Shown in pieces: positions 56,674-64,000 of a stretch of 64,000 bases of DNA. Source of the DNA: Nonomuraea africana (lineage in GTDB: Bacteria; Actinomycetota; Actinomycetes; Streptosporangiales; Streptosporangiaceae). Numbering within the stretch: position 1 is the stretch's first letter; the number at the start of each line of letters is the position of its first letter. The notes beneath the pieces are model-generated. The model saw only the letters and a program-made list of their open reading frames with translations. It ran no database searches and was not told where the DNA came from. The stretch lies in contig NZ_JADBEF010000001.1 of assembly GCF_014873535.1 (NCBI RefSeq), positions 2,790,001 through 2,854,000 on the forward strand, written 5' to 3'. Made by a program: the position numbers and the translations under genes.

Positions 56674-58267
56674 CGCCGACCGGCGGGTTGTCGGCGGTCT
56701 GGTGCAGCCCAGGCCGGCCCGCCTCCACCGCGAACGACGCCCTCGTGCTGACCGGCGCGCCCGGCCGCGAGACGTAGGGGACGACCCGGTAGTCGACGGT
56801 CAGCGCCTGCGGGGTGGCGGTGGCGCGCACGTAACCGCGCTGCACGTTGTGGAACTTCAGGTGCGGGTTGGCGGCGAGGAAGGTCTGGCCGAGCCGGTCC
56901 TGGTCGGCGCCGTCCCTGCCGGAGGAGATGGAGGTGCCGGCGAACTCGACGCCCATGACGGGCGAGTTCGGGTCGTCGAAGTTCGTCCTGAGCTCGGCGG
57001 CGAGGCTGCGATGGATGTCGCCGGACAGGACGACCGGGTTGCGCACCTCCCGCTCCACCATGCCGGTCAGCAGCCGGTCGCGGGCGGCGGCGTAGCCGTC
57101 CCACAGGTCCATGCCGAAGGACTGCACGTCGGGACTGGCGTCGTGGTCGAGCGGCGCCATCAGCAGCTGCTGCGCCACCAGGTTCCACGTCGCGTGCGAG
57201 CGGTGCAGGCCGTGGAGCAGCCACTCCTCCTGGGCGGCGCCGAGCATGGTGCGGGCCGGGTCGAGGCGGTCGGCGCAGCCGACGACCTCGCCGTCGCCGC
57301 ACGGCTGGTCGTCGCGGTACTGGCGGGTGTCGAGCACGCTGAAGGAGGCCAGCCTGCCGAACGTGGCCCGGCGGTAGAGCCGCATGTCCGGACCCCACGG
57401 CATCGACGAGCGGCGCAGCGGCAGGTGCTCGTAGTACGCCTGGAACGCCGCTGCCCGCCGCTGCAGGAAGACCTCCCTGTCCTGGTCGGGCTCCTTGTCG
57501 ATCTGGGAGATGTCCTTCGCCCAGTTGTTCTCGACGTCGTGGTCGTCGACCGTGACCATCCAGGGGAACATCGCGTGCGCGGCCTGGAGGTCGGGGTCGG
57601 TCCGGTAGAGGGCGTGCCTGTTGCGGTACTCGGTGAGCGTGAAGGTCTCCTTCAGGTACTGCTCGGGCAACCGGACGCCGCGCACGCCGCCGGTGGCGCC
57701 CACGCCGTACTCGTAGAGGTAGTCGCCGAGGTGGAAGACCACGTCGAGGTCCTCCTGCGCCAGATGCCTGTAGGCGGTGTAGAAGCCCTCGTACCAGTTC
57801 TGGCAGGAGACGAAGGCGAAGGCCAGACTGCTCAGGTCGGCGCCGGGCGGCGGGGCGGTCTTGGTCCTGCCGACCTGGCTGATCTCACCACCGGCGCGGA
57901 AGCGGTAGAAGTACTCCCTGCCGGGGCGCAGCCCTTCCAGCTCGACGTGCACGCTGTGCCCGCGCTCGGGCGTGGCCCTCGCGACGCCCTCGCGGACGAC
58001 CCGCGTGAACCCCTCGTCCTTGGCGACCTGCCACTCCACGGGCACGGCCTGGTCGGGCATGCCGCCCCTGCCGTCCACCGCCAGCGGGTCGGGCGCCAGC
58101 CTGGTCCAGAGCACCACCCCGCTGGGAGTCGGGTCGCCCGAGGCGACGCCGAGGGTGAAGGGGGTGCCGCTGGCGGCGGAGGCCGAACCGGCCCAGCCCG
58201 GGATCGCGGCGGCCGAGCCCGCCACTAATGTGGCGGTGAGGAATCCACGACGACTGAAATTGCGCAT
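56600..58267 (-). CDS. phoD: PhoD-like alkaline phosphatase/phosphodiesterase (Tat-exported)
   Basis: 555 aa from ATG 58267 with AGGAG 6 nt before. Tat signal SRRGFLTATLVAGSAAA. N-terminal Fn3-like PhoD_N domain (TLGVASGDPTPSGVVLWTRL, LEGLRPGREYFYRFRAGG) and metallophosphatase domain with metal ligands FAFVSCQNWYEG (Cys binds iron), VVFHLGDYLYEYG, VDDHDVENNWA, and VVLSGDIHRSLAAEL with NSPVMGVEFAG. The enzyme is an Fe/Ca phosphodiesterase that scavenges phosphate from teichoic acids and other esters. Expected to be phosphate-starvation controlled; no PHO box was identified with confidence. Confidence 0.94.
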   Translation of the reverse strand: MRNFSRRGFLTATLVAGSAAAIPGWAGSASAASGTPFTLGVASGDPTPSGVVLWTRLAPDPLAVDGRGGMPDQAVPVEWQVAKDEGFTRVVREGVARATPERGHSVHVELEGLRPGREYFYRFRAGGEISQVGRTKTAPPPGADLSSLAFAFVSCQNWYEGFYTAYRHLAQEDLDVVFHLGDYLYEYGVGATGGVRGVRLPEQYLKETFTLTEYRNRHALYRTDPDLQAAHAMFPWMVTVDDHDVENNWAKDISQIDKEPDQDREVFLQRRAAAFQAYYEHLPLRRSSMPWGPDMRLYRRATFGRLASFSVLDTRQYRDDQPCGDGEVVGCADRLDPARTMLGAAQEEWLLHGLHRSHATWNLVAQQLLMAPLDHDASPDVQSFGMDLWDGYAAARDRLLTGMVEREVRNPVVLSGDIHRSLAAELRTNFDDPNSPVMGVEFAGTSISSGRDGADQDRLGQTFLAANPHLKFHNVQRGYVRATATPQALTVDYRVVPYVSRPGAPVSTRASFAVEAGRPGLHQTADNPPVGVRSIPDVASELDHLAEQQPRRTAP

Positions 58268-58636
58268 TCGTGCTCCTGTGCGTCCGGAAAAACGGCGCAC
58301 CAAGCACAACAGCACAAAGTGTTCAAGAGGTGGGGCTTTCATAACATCGTGCTAAACGATCTCCAGCCAGGCCTCTGTCGCGGGAGAACCTTCCGATGAC
58401 CGGCGGGATTCACCTGAGCCGGCGCGCGCCCTCCGAGCGGCGGACGTTGGCTCCATCCTGTAGGGCGGCGCTGATGGTCGGCTGAGGGTTCGCTGGGGGT
58501 AGGCGGGCCCCGGCCGACCGCCGTGCGTCGCACGCCAGCCGATGAGCAACAGGGTCGGTCGGCCGCGCGCGGGCCGTGTCGCCGGCGATCGGCCGCAACT
58601 GGTGGGAGTCGGTACGGACCATGTCGGCCAGGGAGG
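58268..58636. other. Upstream region of phoD plus pseudogene flank
   Basis: Between the phoD start and recognisable pseudogene sequence no gene is seen. Around 58310-58345 (AACACTTTGTGCTGTTGTGC on the minus strand) the sequence is AT-richer and probably holds the phoD promoter. The rest appears to be eroded coding sequence of the adjacent MFS pseudogene. Confidence 0.45.
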
Positions 58637-59258
58637 AGGGATGAGCACACCGATCCGTACGCCCTTGTTGCCGCGCAGCAGCGCGGGCAAGGCGCCGAAG
58701 GTGACCGAGTGTGTCGACGGCAGCGGCGGCACCAGGCCGAGGATCCCGACTGCCGCGAAGGCGGTGCGTCATCCGCCGAAGTCGCCGATCAGGGTTCCGG
58801 CGGGGATGCCGACGACGGAGGCGGTGGAGACCCCGCCGAAGATGACCGCGGTGGCCCGGGCGACGTGCCGGTTCTGCACGAGCCGTACGGCCAGGCCGCC
58901 GGCGATCGCCCAGAAGCCGCCGACGCTCACCCCGATCGCCAGCCGTGCCACGAGCACGACGGTGAAGTTCGGCGCGATGGCGCTGACCAGGTTGGCGACC
59001 GCCATGAGGCCGGTCAGTACGGCCAGCAGGACCCGGCGGTCCACCCGGGCGGCGGACACAGTGATCACTGGCGCCGAGATCCCGGCGAGCAGGCCGGGGA
59101 CGGTCACTATCAGCCCGGCCGTCCCTCAGATACGCCCAGAGCCGAGCTGATGGGGGTGAGCAGGCCCACGGGCAGCAGTTCGGAGGTCATCAGGGAGAAG
59201 ATCCCCAGGGTCACGCGAGAACCGCGAGGCAGCCCGTCCGAGTGACGACGGTGCTCAT
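58637..59258 (-). pseudogene. MFS transporter, decayed paralogue
   Basis: From ATG 59258 the following pieces of one DHA1 transporter occur in order: VTLGIFSLMTSELLPVGLLTP and ISSALGVSEG (after a frameshift close to the start), then, after a second frameshift near 59122, VTVPGLLAGISAPVITVSAA, VLVARLAIGVSVGGFWAIAG and VVGIPAGTLIGDFGG. A TGA at 58769-58771 replaces the conserved Trp of 'GWRxAF'; beyond it RTAFAAVGILGLVP and LLRGNKGVRIGVLI continue in frame, then homology ends. Only the N-terminal half of the fold remains. It resembles the intact transporter at 55438-56673. Confidence 0.85.
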
Positions 59259-59383
59259 CAGAGCCTCACCTGCATCCGCTCACGCATGGAGGGGCCGACC
59301 GGCATCCAGGTGTCGCGGGCCGGAAGCTGGCCCGCGAAGCCCTCCGGGCGGGGCTCTTCGACGAGGATGGCGGCTGCCTTCAT
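59258..59383 (-). CDS. 41-residue ORF between FMN reductase and MFS pseudogene
   Basis: ATG 59383 overlaps the reductase stop (ATGA) and its TGA overlaps the ATG of the MFS pseudogene (TGATG), so it sits in a tight three-gene array. The product starts MKAAAILVEEPRPEGFAGQL and continues PARDTWMPVGPSMRERMQ. It may be a true small protein, or the head of a truncated gene (MKAA-x-LVEEPRPE recalls zinc alcohol dehydrogenases). No membrane segment. Confidence 0.5.
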   Translation of the reverse strand: MKAAAILVEEPRPEGFAGQLPARDTWMPVGPSMRERMQVRL

Positions 59384-59889
59384 GACGTTCTCCTCAAGGC
59401 GTCGAGCAGGCCCTCGGCGTCCAGATCTGCGGGGGTTTGGTGGTGGTAGAAGGCGACGGTCTCCTCGACGATCACCGCTTCGAGCGCGGTGAAGACCGGG
59501 CGTAGCTGCTCGACGGCCCGCAGCCCGCCGCTGGCTTCGCCGTAGGAGACGAAGGCGACGGGTTTGCCCCGCCACTCCTCGCGGTACCAGTCGATGGCGT
59601 TCTTGAGAGAGGCGGGAAAGCTGTGGTTGTACTCCGGTGTCACGACCACGAACGCGTCCGCCTCGGCCAGCCAGGGCCGCAGATTCTCCACGGCGGGCGG
59701 CCCGGCGGGGCCCTCCGCCGGAAAGACGGGAAAGTCCACGGGCATGACCGCCGGCAGCCAGGCCTCGGCCAGGTCGATGACATCCACGTCGAGGTCGTCT
59801 CGGCGGCACGCCCTGGTATGGAACCAGGCCGCCGCGGTGGGGCCGAACCTGCCCTGCCGTACGCTGCCGATGATGATCGCGAGTCGCAT
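59380..59889 (-). CDS. NADPH-dependent FMN reductase (azoreductase/chromate-reductase type)
   Basis: 169 aa from ATG 59889, preceded by GAGGAGG. Flavodoxin-like fold: RLAIIIGSVRQGRFGPTAAA (phosphate loop GSxRxGR), DVIDLAEAWLP, DAFVVVTPEYNHSFPASLKNAIDW (the signature TPEYN-x-S-x-P-xxLKNAIDW), and VAFVSYGEASGGLRAVEQL. It reduces FMN, quinones, azo dyes or chromate using NAD(P)H. It leads an array with a small ORF and a dead MFS transporter. Divergent from the SARP regulator gene with 87 bp between. Confidence 0.93.
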   Translation of the reverse strand: MRLAIIIGSVRQGRFGPTAAAWFHTRACRRDDLDVDVIDLAEAWLPAVMPVDFPVFPAEGPAGPPAVENLRPWLAEADAFVVVTPEYNHSFPASLKNAIDWYREEWRGKPVAFVSYGEASGGLRAVEQLRPVFTALEAVIVEETVAFYHHQTPADLDAEGLLDALRRTS

Positions 59890-59976
59890 CCCGCCTCCTC
59901 TCGTTTCGGTGACGGGCTCCACTGTGCTGATGGCACGCACGATCGGCTGGGGGTCGACCAGGGATAGCCTTGCCTG

Positions 59977-62868
59977 ATGCGATTTGGGGTGCTTGGTCCG
60001 CTTTCGGTGTGGGCGTCAGACGGGACGCCCATACGCGTTCCCGAGCTGAAGGTCCGCGCGCTGCTCGCCGACCTGCTGGTGCACGAGGGGCGGCCGGTGT
60101 CGGCTGATCGGCTCCTGGACGATCTGTGGGGCGAGGAACTGCCGGGCAACCCCGCCAACACGCTGCAGACCAAGGTCTCCCAGCTACGTCGCGCGCTGGG
60201 TGATCGGCAGCTGGTGGCCTACCAGCCGGCCGGATACTCCCTGGTCAGCGACTCGGTGGACGCCATCCAGTTCACTCGTCTGCTCGCCGGTGCGCTGGCG
60301 AGCGAGGACCTGCGGGCGAAGGCCGACCTGCTGTCCGACGCGCTGGCGTTGTGGCGCGGTCCCGCCTACGCCGACTTCCGCGACTCCTTCGCGCAAGCCG
60401 CAGCCGCCCGTCTCGACGAACAGCGCCTGACGGCGCTCGAAGAGCAGGCAGAGGTACGGCTCGCACTCGGCGAACACAGCCGCCTGGCCGACGAGCTGGG
60501 GGAGCTGGTGGCAGAGCATCCCCTCCGGGAGCGGTTGCGGGCGGCTCATCTGCGCGCGTTGTACCGGTCAGGACGGCAGAGCGAGGCACTGGCCGGGTAC
60601 GCCGAGCTTCGTGTGCAACTGGCCGACGAACTGGGTCTGGATCCGGGTCCCGAGCTGGTCGCGCTCCATCAGGCGATCCTGGTACAGGATCCGGCGCTGG
60701 CGCCCGCGCCCGTGTCGTCCTTGACGAACGTTCCCTTGCCGGTCACCTCGATCGTGGGCAGGGACGAGGCGGTGACGGAGGTTCGGGCACTGATGGACTC
60801 CTCCCGGCTGGTCACGTTGACCGGTCCGGGCGGGGTGGGCAAGACCCGGCTGGCGCTGGCCGTCGCGTCTTCGGTCGAGCTCCCCGGCGGCGTGTGGCTG
60901 GTGGAGCTCGCCGGGGCCACCGGGCAGGTGGCTGAGTTGGTCGCTGCCACTTTGGGCGTGCGGGACGAGACTTCCTCGCCTTCTCAAGTCCCCGTGCCGG
61001 ATCTGGCGAATCGGCTGGCCGACGCGCTGCGCGGGCAGCGGCTGGTGCTCGTGCTCGACAACTGCGAGCACCTGGTCGGCGAGGTGGCCGCGCTGGTGGA
61101 ACTGCTGCTGCGGACGGCGCCAGGGGTGCGGGTGCTCGCCACCAGCCGGGAATCGCTGGCCCTGCCGGGCGAGGCGCTCTTCGTGGTGCCGCCGCTGGAC
61201 CAGGCGAGCGCGGTCGCGATGTTCGTGGAGCGCTCGGGCTCGTCGCCGGATGCCGAGAGCGCGCCGTGGGTCGAGGCGATCTGCCGGCGGCTGGACGGGT
61301 TGCCGCTGGCGTTGGAACTGGCGGCGGCCCGGGTGCGGGCGCTGGGCGTGCGGGGGGTGGCCGAACGGCTCGACGACCGGTTCCGGCTGCTGGCCGGGGC
61401 GGGGCGGGGCCGGCCGGCCAGACAGCAGACGCTACGGGCGGTGATCGACTGGAGCTGGGAGCAGCTCACCGAGCCGCAGCGCTCGGCGATGCTGGCACTG
61501 GCGATCCATCCGGGCGGTTGCACGCTGGAGGCGGCCGAGGCGGTCGGGGTCGATCTCGACCTGCTCGACCAGTTGGTGAGCCGGTCGATGGTGACGGGCG
61601 CGCCCAGATACCGGCTGCTGGAGAGTGTGGCGGCCTACTGCCTGGAGCGACTCGATCAGGACGATCCAGTGGTTCGAGTCAGGGACGCCTACTACACCGA
61701 GCTCGCCGTGCGGGCCGCGCCTCACCTGTACGGCAGCGCCCAGCGGCAGTGGCTGGGGCGGCTGGACGAGGAGGTGCTCAACCTCAGGGCGGTGTTGGAC
61801 TCGACGGGGTCCCCACGACTGGTCGAGGCGCTGACCTGGTACTGGTACCTGCGAGGCAGACATCAGGAGGGGTATCGGCACACCAAGGGAACGGCTTGGG
61901 GTTCGGGGTTCGCGATGCTGGCGGGCGCCGGCCGTATCGACTCGACGGAGTTCCCCGACGCCAGGTCACGCTGGTTCCTGGCGCACGCCTGCCTGCATTT
62001 CGGGGACGTGAGCACGGCGGTGGGGCTGCTGGACGAGGCGTTGGCACAGTTCAGGGCGCTGGACGATCGCTGGGGCGAGGCGGCGGCGCTGGCGAGCCGT
62101 ACCAAGCAGGCGATGTTCCAAGGCGACTTCGACCTGGCCGCGAGCAGCGGCGCCCAAAGCATGGCGATCTTCGGGGAGCTGGGAGATCGATGGGGGCAGC
62201 TCCAGGCCTCGGACATGCTCGGCTACCTGGCGGAGGTCACCGGCGACTACGCGCGCGCCGACCGGCTCCATCGGAAGGCACTGCGGATCGCGGAAGATCT
62301 GCGGTTGTGGACGGACGTGTCGTACCGGCTGTCCAGCCTGGGGCGGATCGCCTTGCTGACCGGCCAGCTGGAGCGTTCGGCCGAATTCCACGAACAGGGA
62401 ATGCGGCTGGCGGGCGAGCAGGCCAACAGGTTCGCCGAGGAGTTCGCCAGGGTGGGACTCGGGCTGGTGGCCCGCCGATCGGGTGACCTTGATCGGGCCG
62501 AAGAGCTGTTCCTCGAGTCGTTGGAATGGAATCGGCGGCTGGAGACGGACTTCGGGGTGCCGTTCTACGGGGTGACGTTGATCCTGGCCGAGCTCGGGTT
62601 CATCGCCTCCGGGCGGGGGGAGACGGCTGCCGCCCGGACGCTGCACCTGGAAGGGCTGGCCGCCGCTCGCGAGGTCGGCGATCCGCGATCGGTGGCGTTG
62701 GCGCAGGAGGGGCTGGCCGAGGTGGCGGCGTTGGAAGGCTCGTACGAGGAGGCGGCCCGGCTGCTGGCGGAGGCGGCGGCGCTCAGGGAGTCGGTCGGCG
62801 CGCCCCTGCCACCTGGCGAACGCGGCGATGTGGACCGCGTCCGCGACCTGATCGCGGCCGGGTCGTGA
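59977..62868 (+). CDS. SARP/AfsR-type regulator with BTAD, NB-ARC and TPR domains
   Basis: 963 aa. Residues ~1-90: OmpR-like winged helix (MRFGVLGPLSVWASDGTPIR, LLDDLWGEELPGNPANTLQT, GYSLV). ~95-240: bacterial transcriptional activation domain (AAAARLDEQRLTALEEQAEV, HPLRERLRAAHLRALYRSGR, LGLDPGPELVALHQAIL). ~255-560: NB-ARC ATPase with Walker A GPGGVGKT (283-290), LVLVLDNCEHL and CRRLDGLPLALELAAARVRAL. ~600-960: TPR-like repeats. Such multi-domain SARPs integrate nucleotide and partner signals. There is no adjacent biosynthetic cluster; divergent FMN reductase is the closest potential target. Confidence 0.93.
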   Translation: MRFGVLGPLSVWASDGTPIRVPELKVRALLADLLVHEGRPVSADRLLDDLWGEELPGNPANTLQTKVSQLRRALGDRQLVAYQPAGYSLVSDSVDAIQFTRLLAGALASEDLRAKADLLSDALALWRGPAYADFRDSFAQAAAARLDEQRLTALEEQAEVRLALGEHSRLADELGELVAEHPLRERLRAAHLRALYRSGRQSEALAGYAELRVQLADELGLDPGPELVALHQAILVQDPALAPAPVSSLTNVPLPVTSIVGRDEAVTEVRALMDSSRLVTLTGPGGVGKTRLALAVASSVELPGGVWLVELAGATGQVAELVAATLGVRDETSSPSQVPVPDLANRLADALRGQRLVLVLDNCEHLVGEVAALVELLLRTAPGVRVLATSRESLALPGEALFVVPPLDQASAVAMFVERSGSSPDAESAPWVEAICRRLDGLPLALELAAARVRALGVRGVAERLDDRFRLLAGAGRGRPARQQTLRAVIDWSWEQLTEPQRSAMLALAIHPGGCTLEAAEAVGVDLDLLDQLVSRSMVTGAPRYRLLESVAAYCLERLDQDDPVVRVRDAYYTELAVRAAPHLYGSAQRQWLGRLDEEVLNLRAVLDSTGSPRLVEALTWYWYLRGRHQEGYRHTKGTAWGSGFAMLAGAGRIDSTEFPDARSRWFLAHACLHFGDVSTAVGLLDEALAQFRALDDRWGEAAALASRTKQAMFQGDFDLAASSGAQSMAIFGELGDRWGQLQASDMLGYLAEVTGDYARADRLHRKALRIAEDLRLWTDVSYRLSSLGRIALLTGQLERSAEFHEQGMRLAGEQANRFAEEFARVGLGLVARRSGDLDRAEELFLESLEWNRRLETDFGVPFYGVTLILAELGFIASGRGETAAARTLHLEGLAAAREVGDPRSVALAQEGLAEVAALEGSYEEAARLLAEAAALRESVGAPLPPGERGDVDRVRDLIAAGS

Positions 62869-62913
62869 GCGACCATCAGCGAACCGTGCGTGGGGGTCGG
62901 CAGAGTGGCTCAC

Positions 62914-63816
62914 ATGAAAGCACTGATCTTCAACCCTGACCTGTCCTTCGGCGTCGTTCCCGACCCGGTCCCGTCGCCCGCACAGGTGCTCGTCCAGGTG
63001 TCGGCCGTTTCTCTCAACTTCGGGGAGATCGCCTTCAGATCCGCGCAGATCCGGCCCGATCACGTCTCGGGATGGGATGCGGCCGGAGTGGTCGTGCGGG
63101 CGGCCGCCGACGGTTCGGGGCCCGTTGTGGGCACCCGTGTGGTGACGTTCGGCTGGTCGGGGGCGTGGGCCGAGTTGCGGGCCGTGGACACCGCTGAGCT
63201 GGCCGTCGTACCGGACGACGTCGATCTCGCCCTGGCCGCCGCCCTGCCGGTCGCGGGTGTTACCGCGCTCCAGGCGGTGCGGCGGCTCGGCCCGGTGCAG
63301 GGGCGAAGAGTGCTGGTCACCGGGGCGTCGGGCGGCGTCGGCAGATACGCGGTCCAGCTGGCCGCCCGTGCGGGGGCGCACGTGATCGCCTCCGTCGGCA
63401 GTCCGTCACGGGCCGAGGGACTGCCGGAGCTGGGCGCGGCCGAGGTCGTGCACGGTCCCGCCAACCTTCGCGGCCGGGTGTACGGCGTGCTGGACACCGT
63501 GGGCGGGCAGCAACTGGCCGAGGCGTTCTACCGGTTGGAGGACGACGGCGTGATCCAGGCCATCGGAAGGGCCGCCAAGGAGCCGACAGTGATCGACTTC
63601 GAGGAGGCCGGGAGCCGGTCCTTGCGCGGACGCATCGAGAACTTCAACGTGAGCACCCCCTTCGCCGACGACCTCGCCGAGCTCGTCGGCCTCCTGTCCA
63701 GAGGCGAGCTGGACGCTCAGGTGGGCTGGCGCGGCCCGTGGGACCGGGCCATGACCGCGGCGGACGCCCTCCTGACCCGCCGAGTCCAGGGCAAGGCCGT
63801 CCTCACCCTCCCTTGA
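62914..63816 (+). CDS. Quinone oxidoreductase-like MDR protein (zinc-free)
   Basis: 300 aa from ATG 62914. GroES-like N-terminal half: MKALIFNPDLSFGVVPDPVP, SLNFGEIAFRSAQIRPDHVS, GWDAAGVVVRAAADGSGPVV. Rossmann half with VLVTGASGGVGRYAVQLAARAG (AxGGVG nucleotide motif) and VYGVLDTVGGQQL. No zinc-binding Cys cluster, so it belongs to the quinone reductase/enoyl reductase-like branch. It likely reduces alkenals or quinones with NADPH. Starts 45 bp after the SARP gene; 3' end overlaps the convergent TetR gene by 14 bp. Confidence 0.9.
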   Translation: MKALIFNPDLSFGVVPDPVPSPAQVLVQVSAVSLNFGEIAFRSAQIRPDHVSGWDAAGVVVRAAADGSGPVVGTRVVTFGWSGAWAELRAVDTAELAVVPDDVDLALAAALPVAGVTALQAVRRLGPVQGRRVLVTGASGGVGRYAVQLAARAGAHVIASVGSPSRAEGLPELGAAEVVHGPANLRGRVYGVLDTVGGQQLAEAFYRLEDDGVIQAIGRAAKEPTVIDFEEAGSRSLRGRIENFNVSTPFADDLAELVGLLSRGELDAQVGWRGPWDRAMTAADALLTRRVQGKAVLTLP

Positions 63817-64000
63817 GAGACAAGCCCTGGGAGGTCACGAGGATCTGCTCGGCGAGTTCGCGGGCGTGGGCCGCGGGGTCGGTGCCGGGCCGGGTGGCTC
63901 CGGCCGCCAGCGTGCCGTCGATCAGCAGGAGGAACTGGTCGGCCGCGTGCGCGGGCCGGGGATGCCCAAGGGCGGTGAGGTCGTCTTCGAGGAGCTGGTG
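63803..64000 (-). CDS. TetR-family regulator, C-terminal part (runs off right edge)
   Basis: The frame from base 64000 to TGA 63803-63805 gives 65 residues: HQLLEDDLTALGHPRPAHAA, DQFLLLIDGTLAAGATRP, then AAHARELAEQILV. This is the last helices of a TetR-type ligand domain (the LLLIDGALAAA segment is typical). The DNA-binding half lies beyond the window. Its overlap with the convergent oxidoreductase suggests a possible local regulator. Confidence 0.65.
   Translation of the reverse strand, partial: HQLLEDDLTALGHPRPAHAADQFLLLIDGTLAAGATRPGTDPAAHARELAEQILVTSQGLSLKGG

Noticed and set aside
59977..63816. SARP regulator as marker of a biosynthetic gene cluster
   Set aside because: No polyketide, peptide, terpene or RiPP biosynthetic genes are present in the window around it.
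1..64000. CRISPR arrays, rRNA and tRNA genes, prophage, toxin-antitoxin pair or known defence operon
   Set aside because: Looked for regular spaced repeats, conserved RNA gene sequence and hallmark proteins on both strands; none were found. A tRNA scan by program was not possible.

Overview
The window is 64 kb of very high-GC DNA. GTG starts, short ATGA/GTGA gene overlaps, many TetR-family repressors, SARP, WYL and PucR regulators, a mycobacterial-type L,D-transpeptidase lipoprotein, DUF1707 and DUF1876 proteins, and F420/Ddn-type and LLM oxidoreductases all point to an actinomycete chromosome. A Streptosporangiaceae-like genome (for example Nonomuraea) is my inference; no rRNA or other marker was seen to prove it.

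Region 1 (1-9.6 kb) is a patchwork. It starts with an operon on the minus strand: MFS efflux pump, cupin protein, and an ABC exporter running off the left edge. Next comes gene debris: a Tn3-type transposase tail cut into a methyltransferase, a P-loop kinase stub, a tyrosine recombinase with an internal deletion, fragments of a 2'-5' RNA ligase and a serine resolvase, and a LysR regulator without its DNA-binding domain. Between these lie an intact unknown protein with a Phd-like N-terminus, an ankyrin protein and a secreted protein.

Region 2 (9.6-17.6 kb) holds small regulated modules: an alpha/beta hydrolase; an ArsR-SRPBCC fusion with a DHFR-like reductase; a DrrAB-like ABC exporter with DUF1707 protein and divergent TetR; an SDR enzyme with divergent TetR. 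A second scar (ABC permease tail plus integrase tail) lies at 15.55-15.9 kb.

Region 3 (17.6-44.3 kb) looks more like ordinary chromosome: L,D-transpeptidase, RecD2 helicase, beta-lactamase-fold hydrolase, an alpha-toroid protein, a divergent tryptophan-dioxygenase-like heme protein, siderophore-interacting protein with TetR, MarR, LLM oxidoreductase, a CHMI tautomerase, a secreted beta-propeller, a TetR-controlled FAD monooxygenase, SRPBCC/WYL pair, epoxide hydrolase, a winged-helix protein, a NarL two-component system after a DedA protein, and an SNF2 helicase coupled to a SWIM zinc-finger protein that carries an apparent frameshift.

Region 4 (44.3-64 kb) has an acyl desaturase, a deazaflavin-dependent reductase divergent from a TetR with three operator copies, a GntR/leuA divergent pair, a secreted hydrolase, Tat-exported PhoX-like and PhoD-like phosphatases, a bile-acid/sodium symporter-family carrier, a PucR regulator, an MFS transporter and a decayed paralogue of it, an FMN reductase, a large SARP-NB-ARC regulator, a quinone-oxidoreductase-like enzyme, and a partial TetR at the right edge.

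The dominant theme is many independent 'repressor plus detoxifying enzyme or exporter' cassettes, each with visible palindromic operators, interspersed with scars of past mobile-element activity. No CRISPR array, rRNA, tRNA, prophage or complete biosynthetic cluster was recognised.
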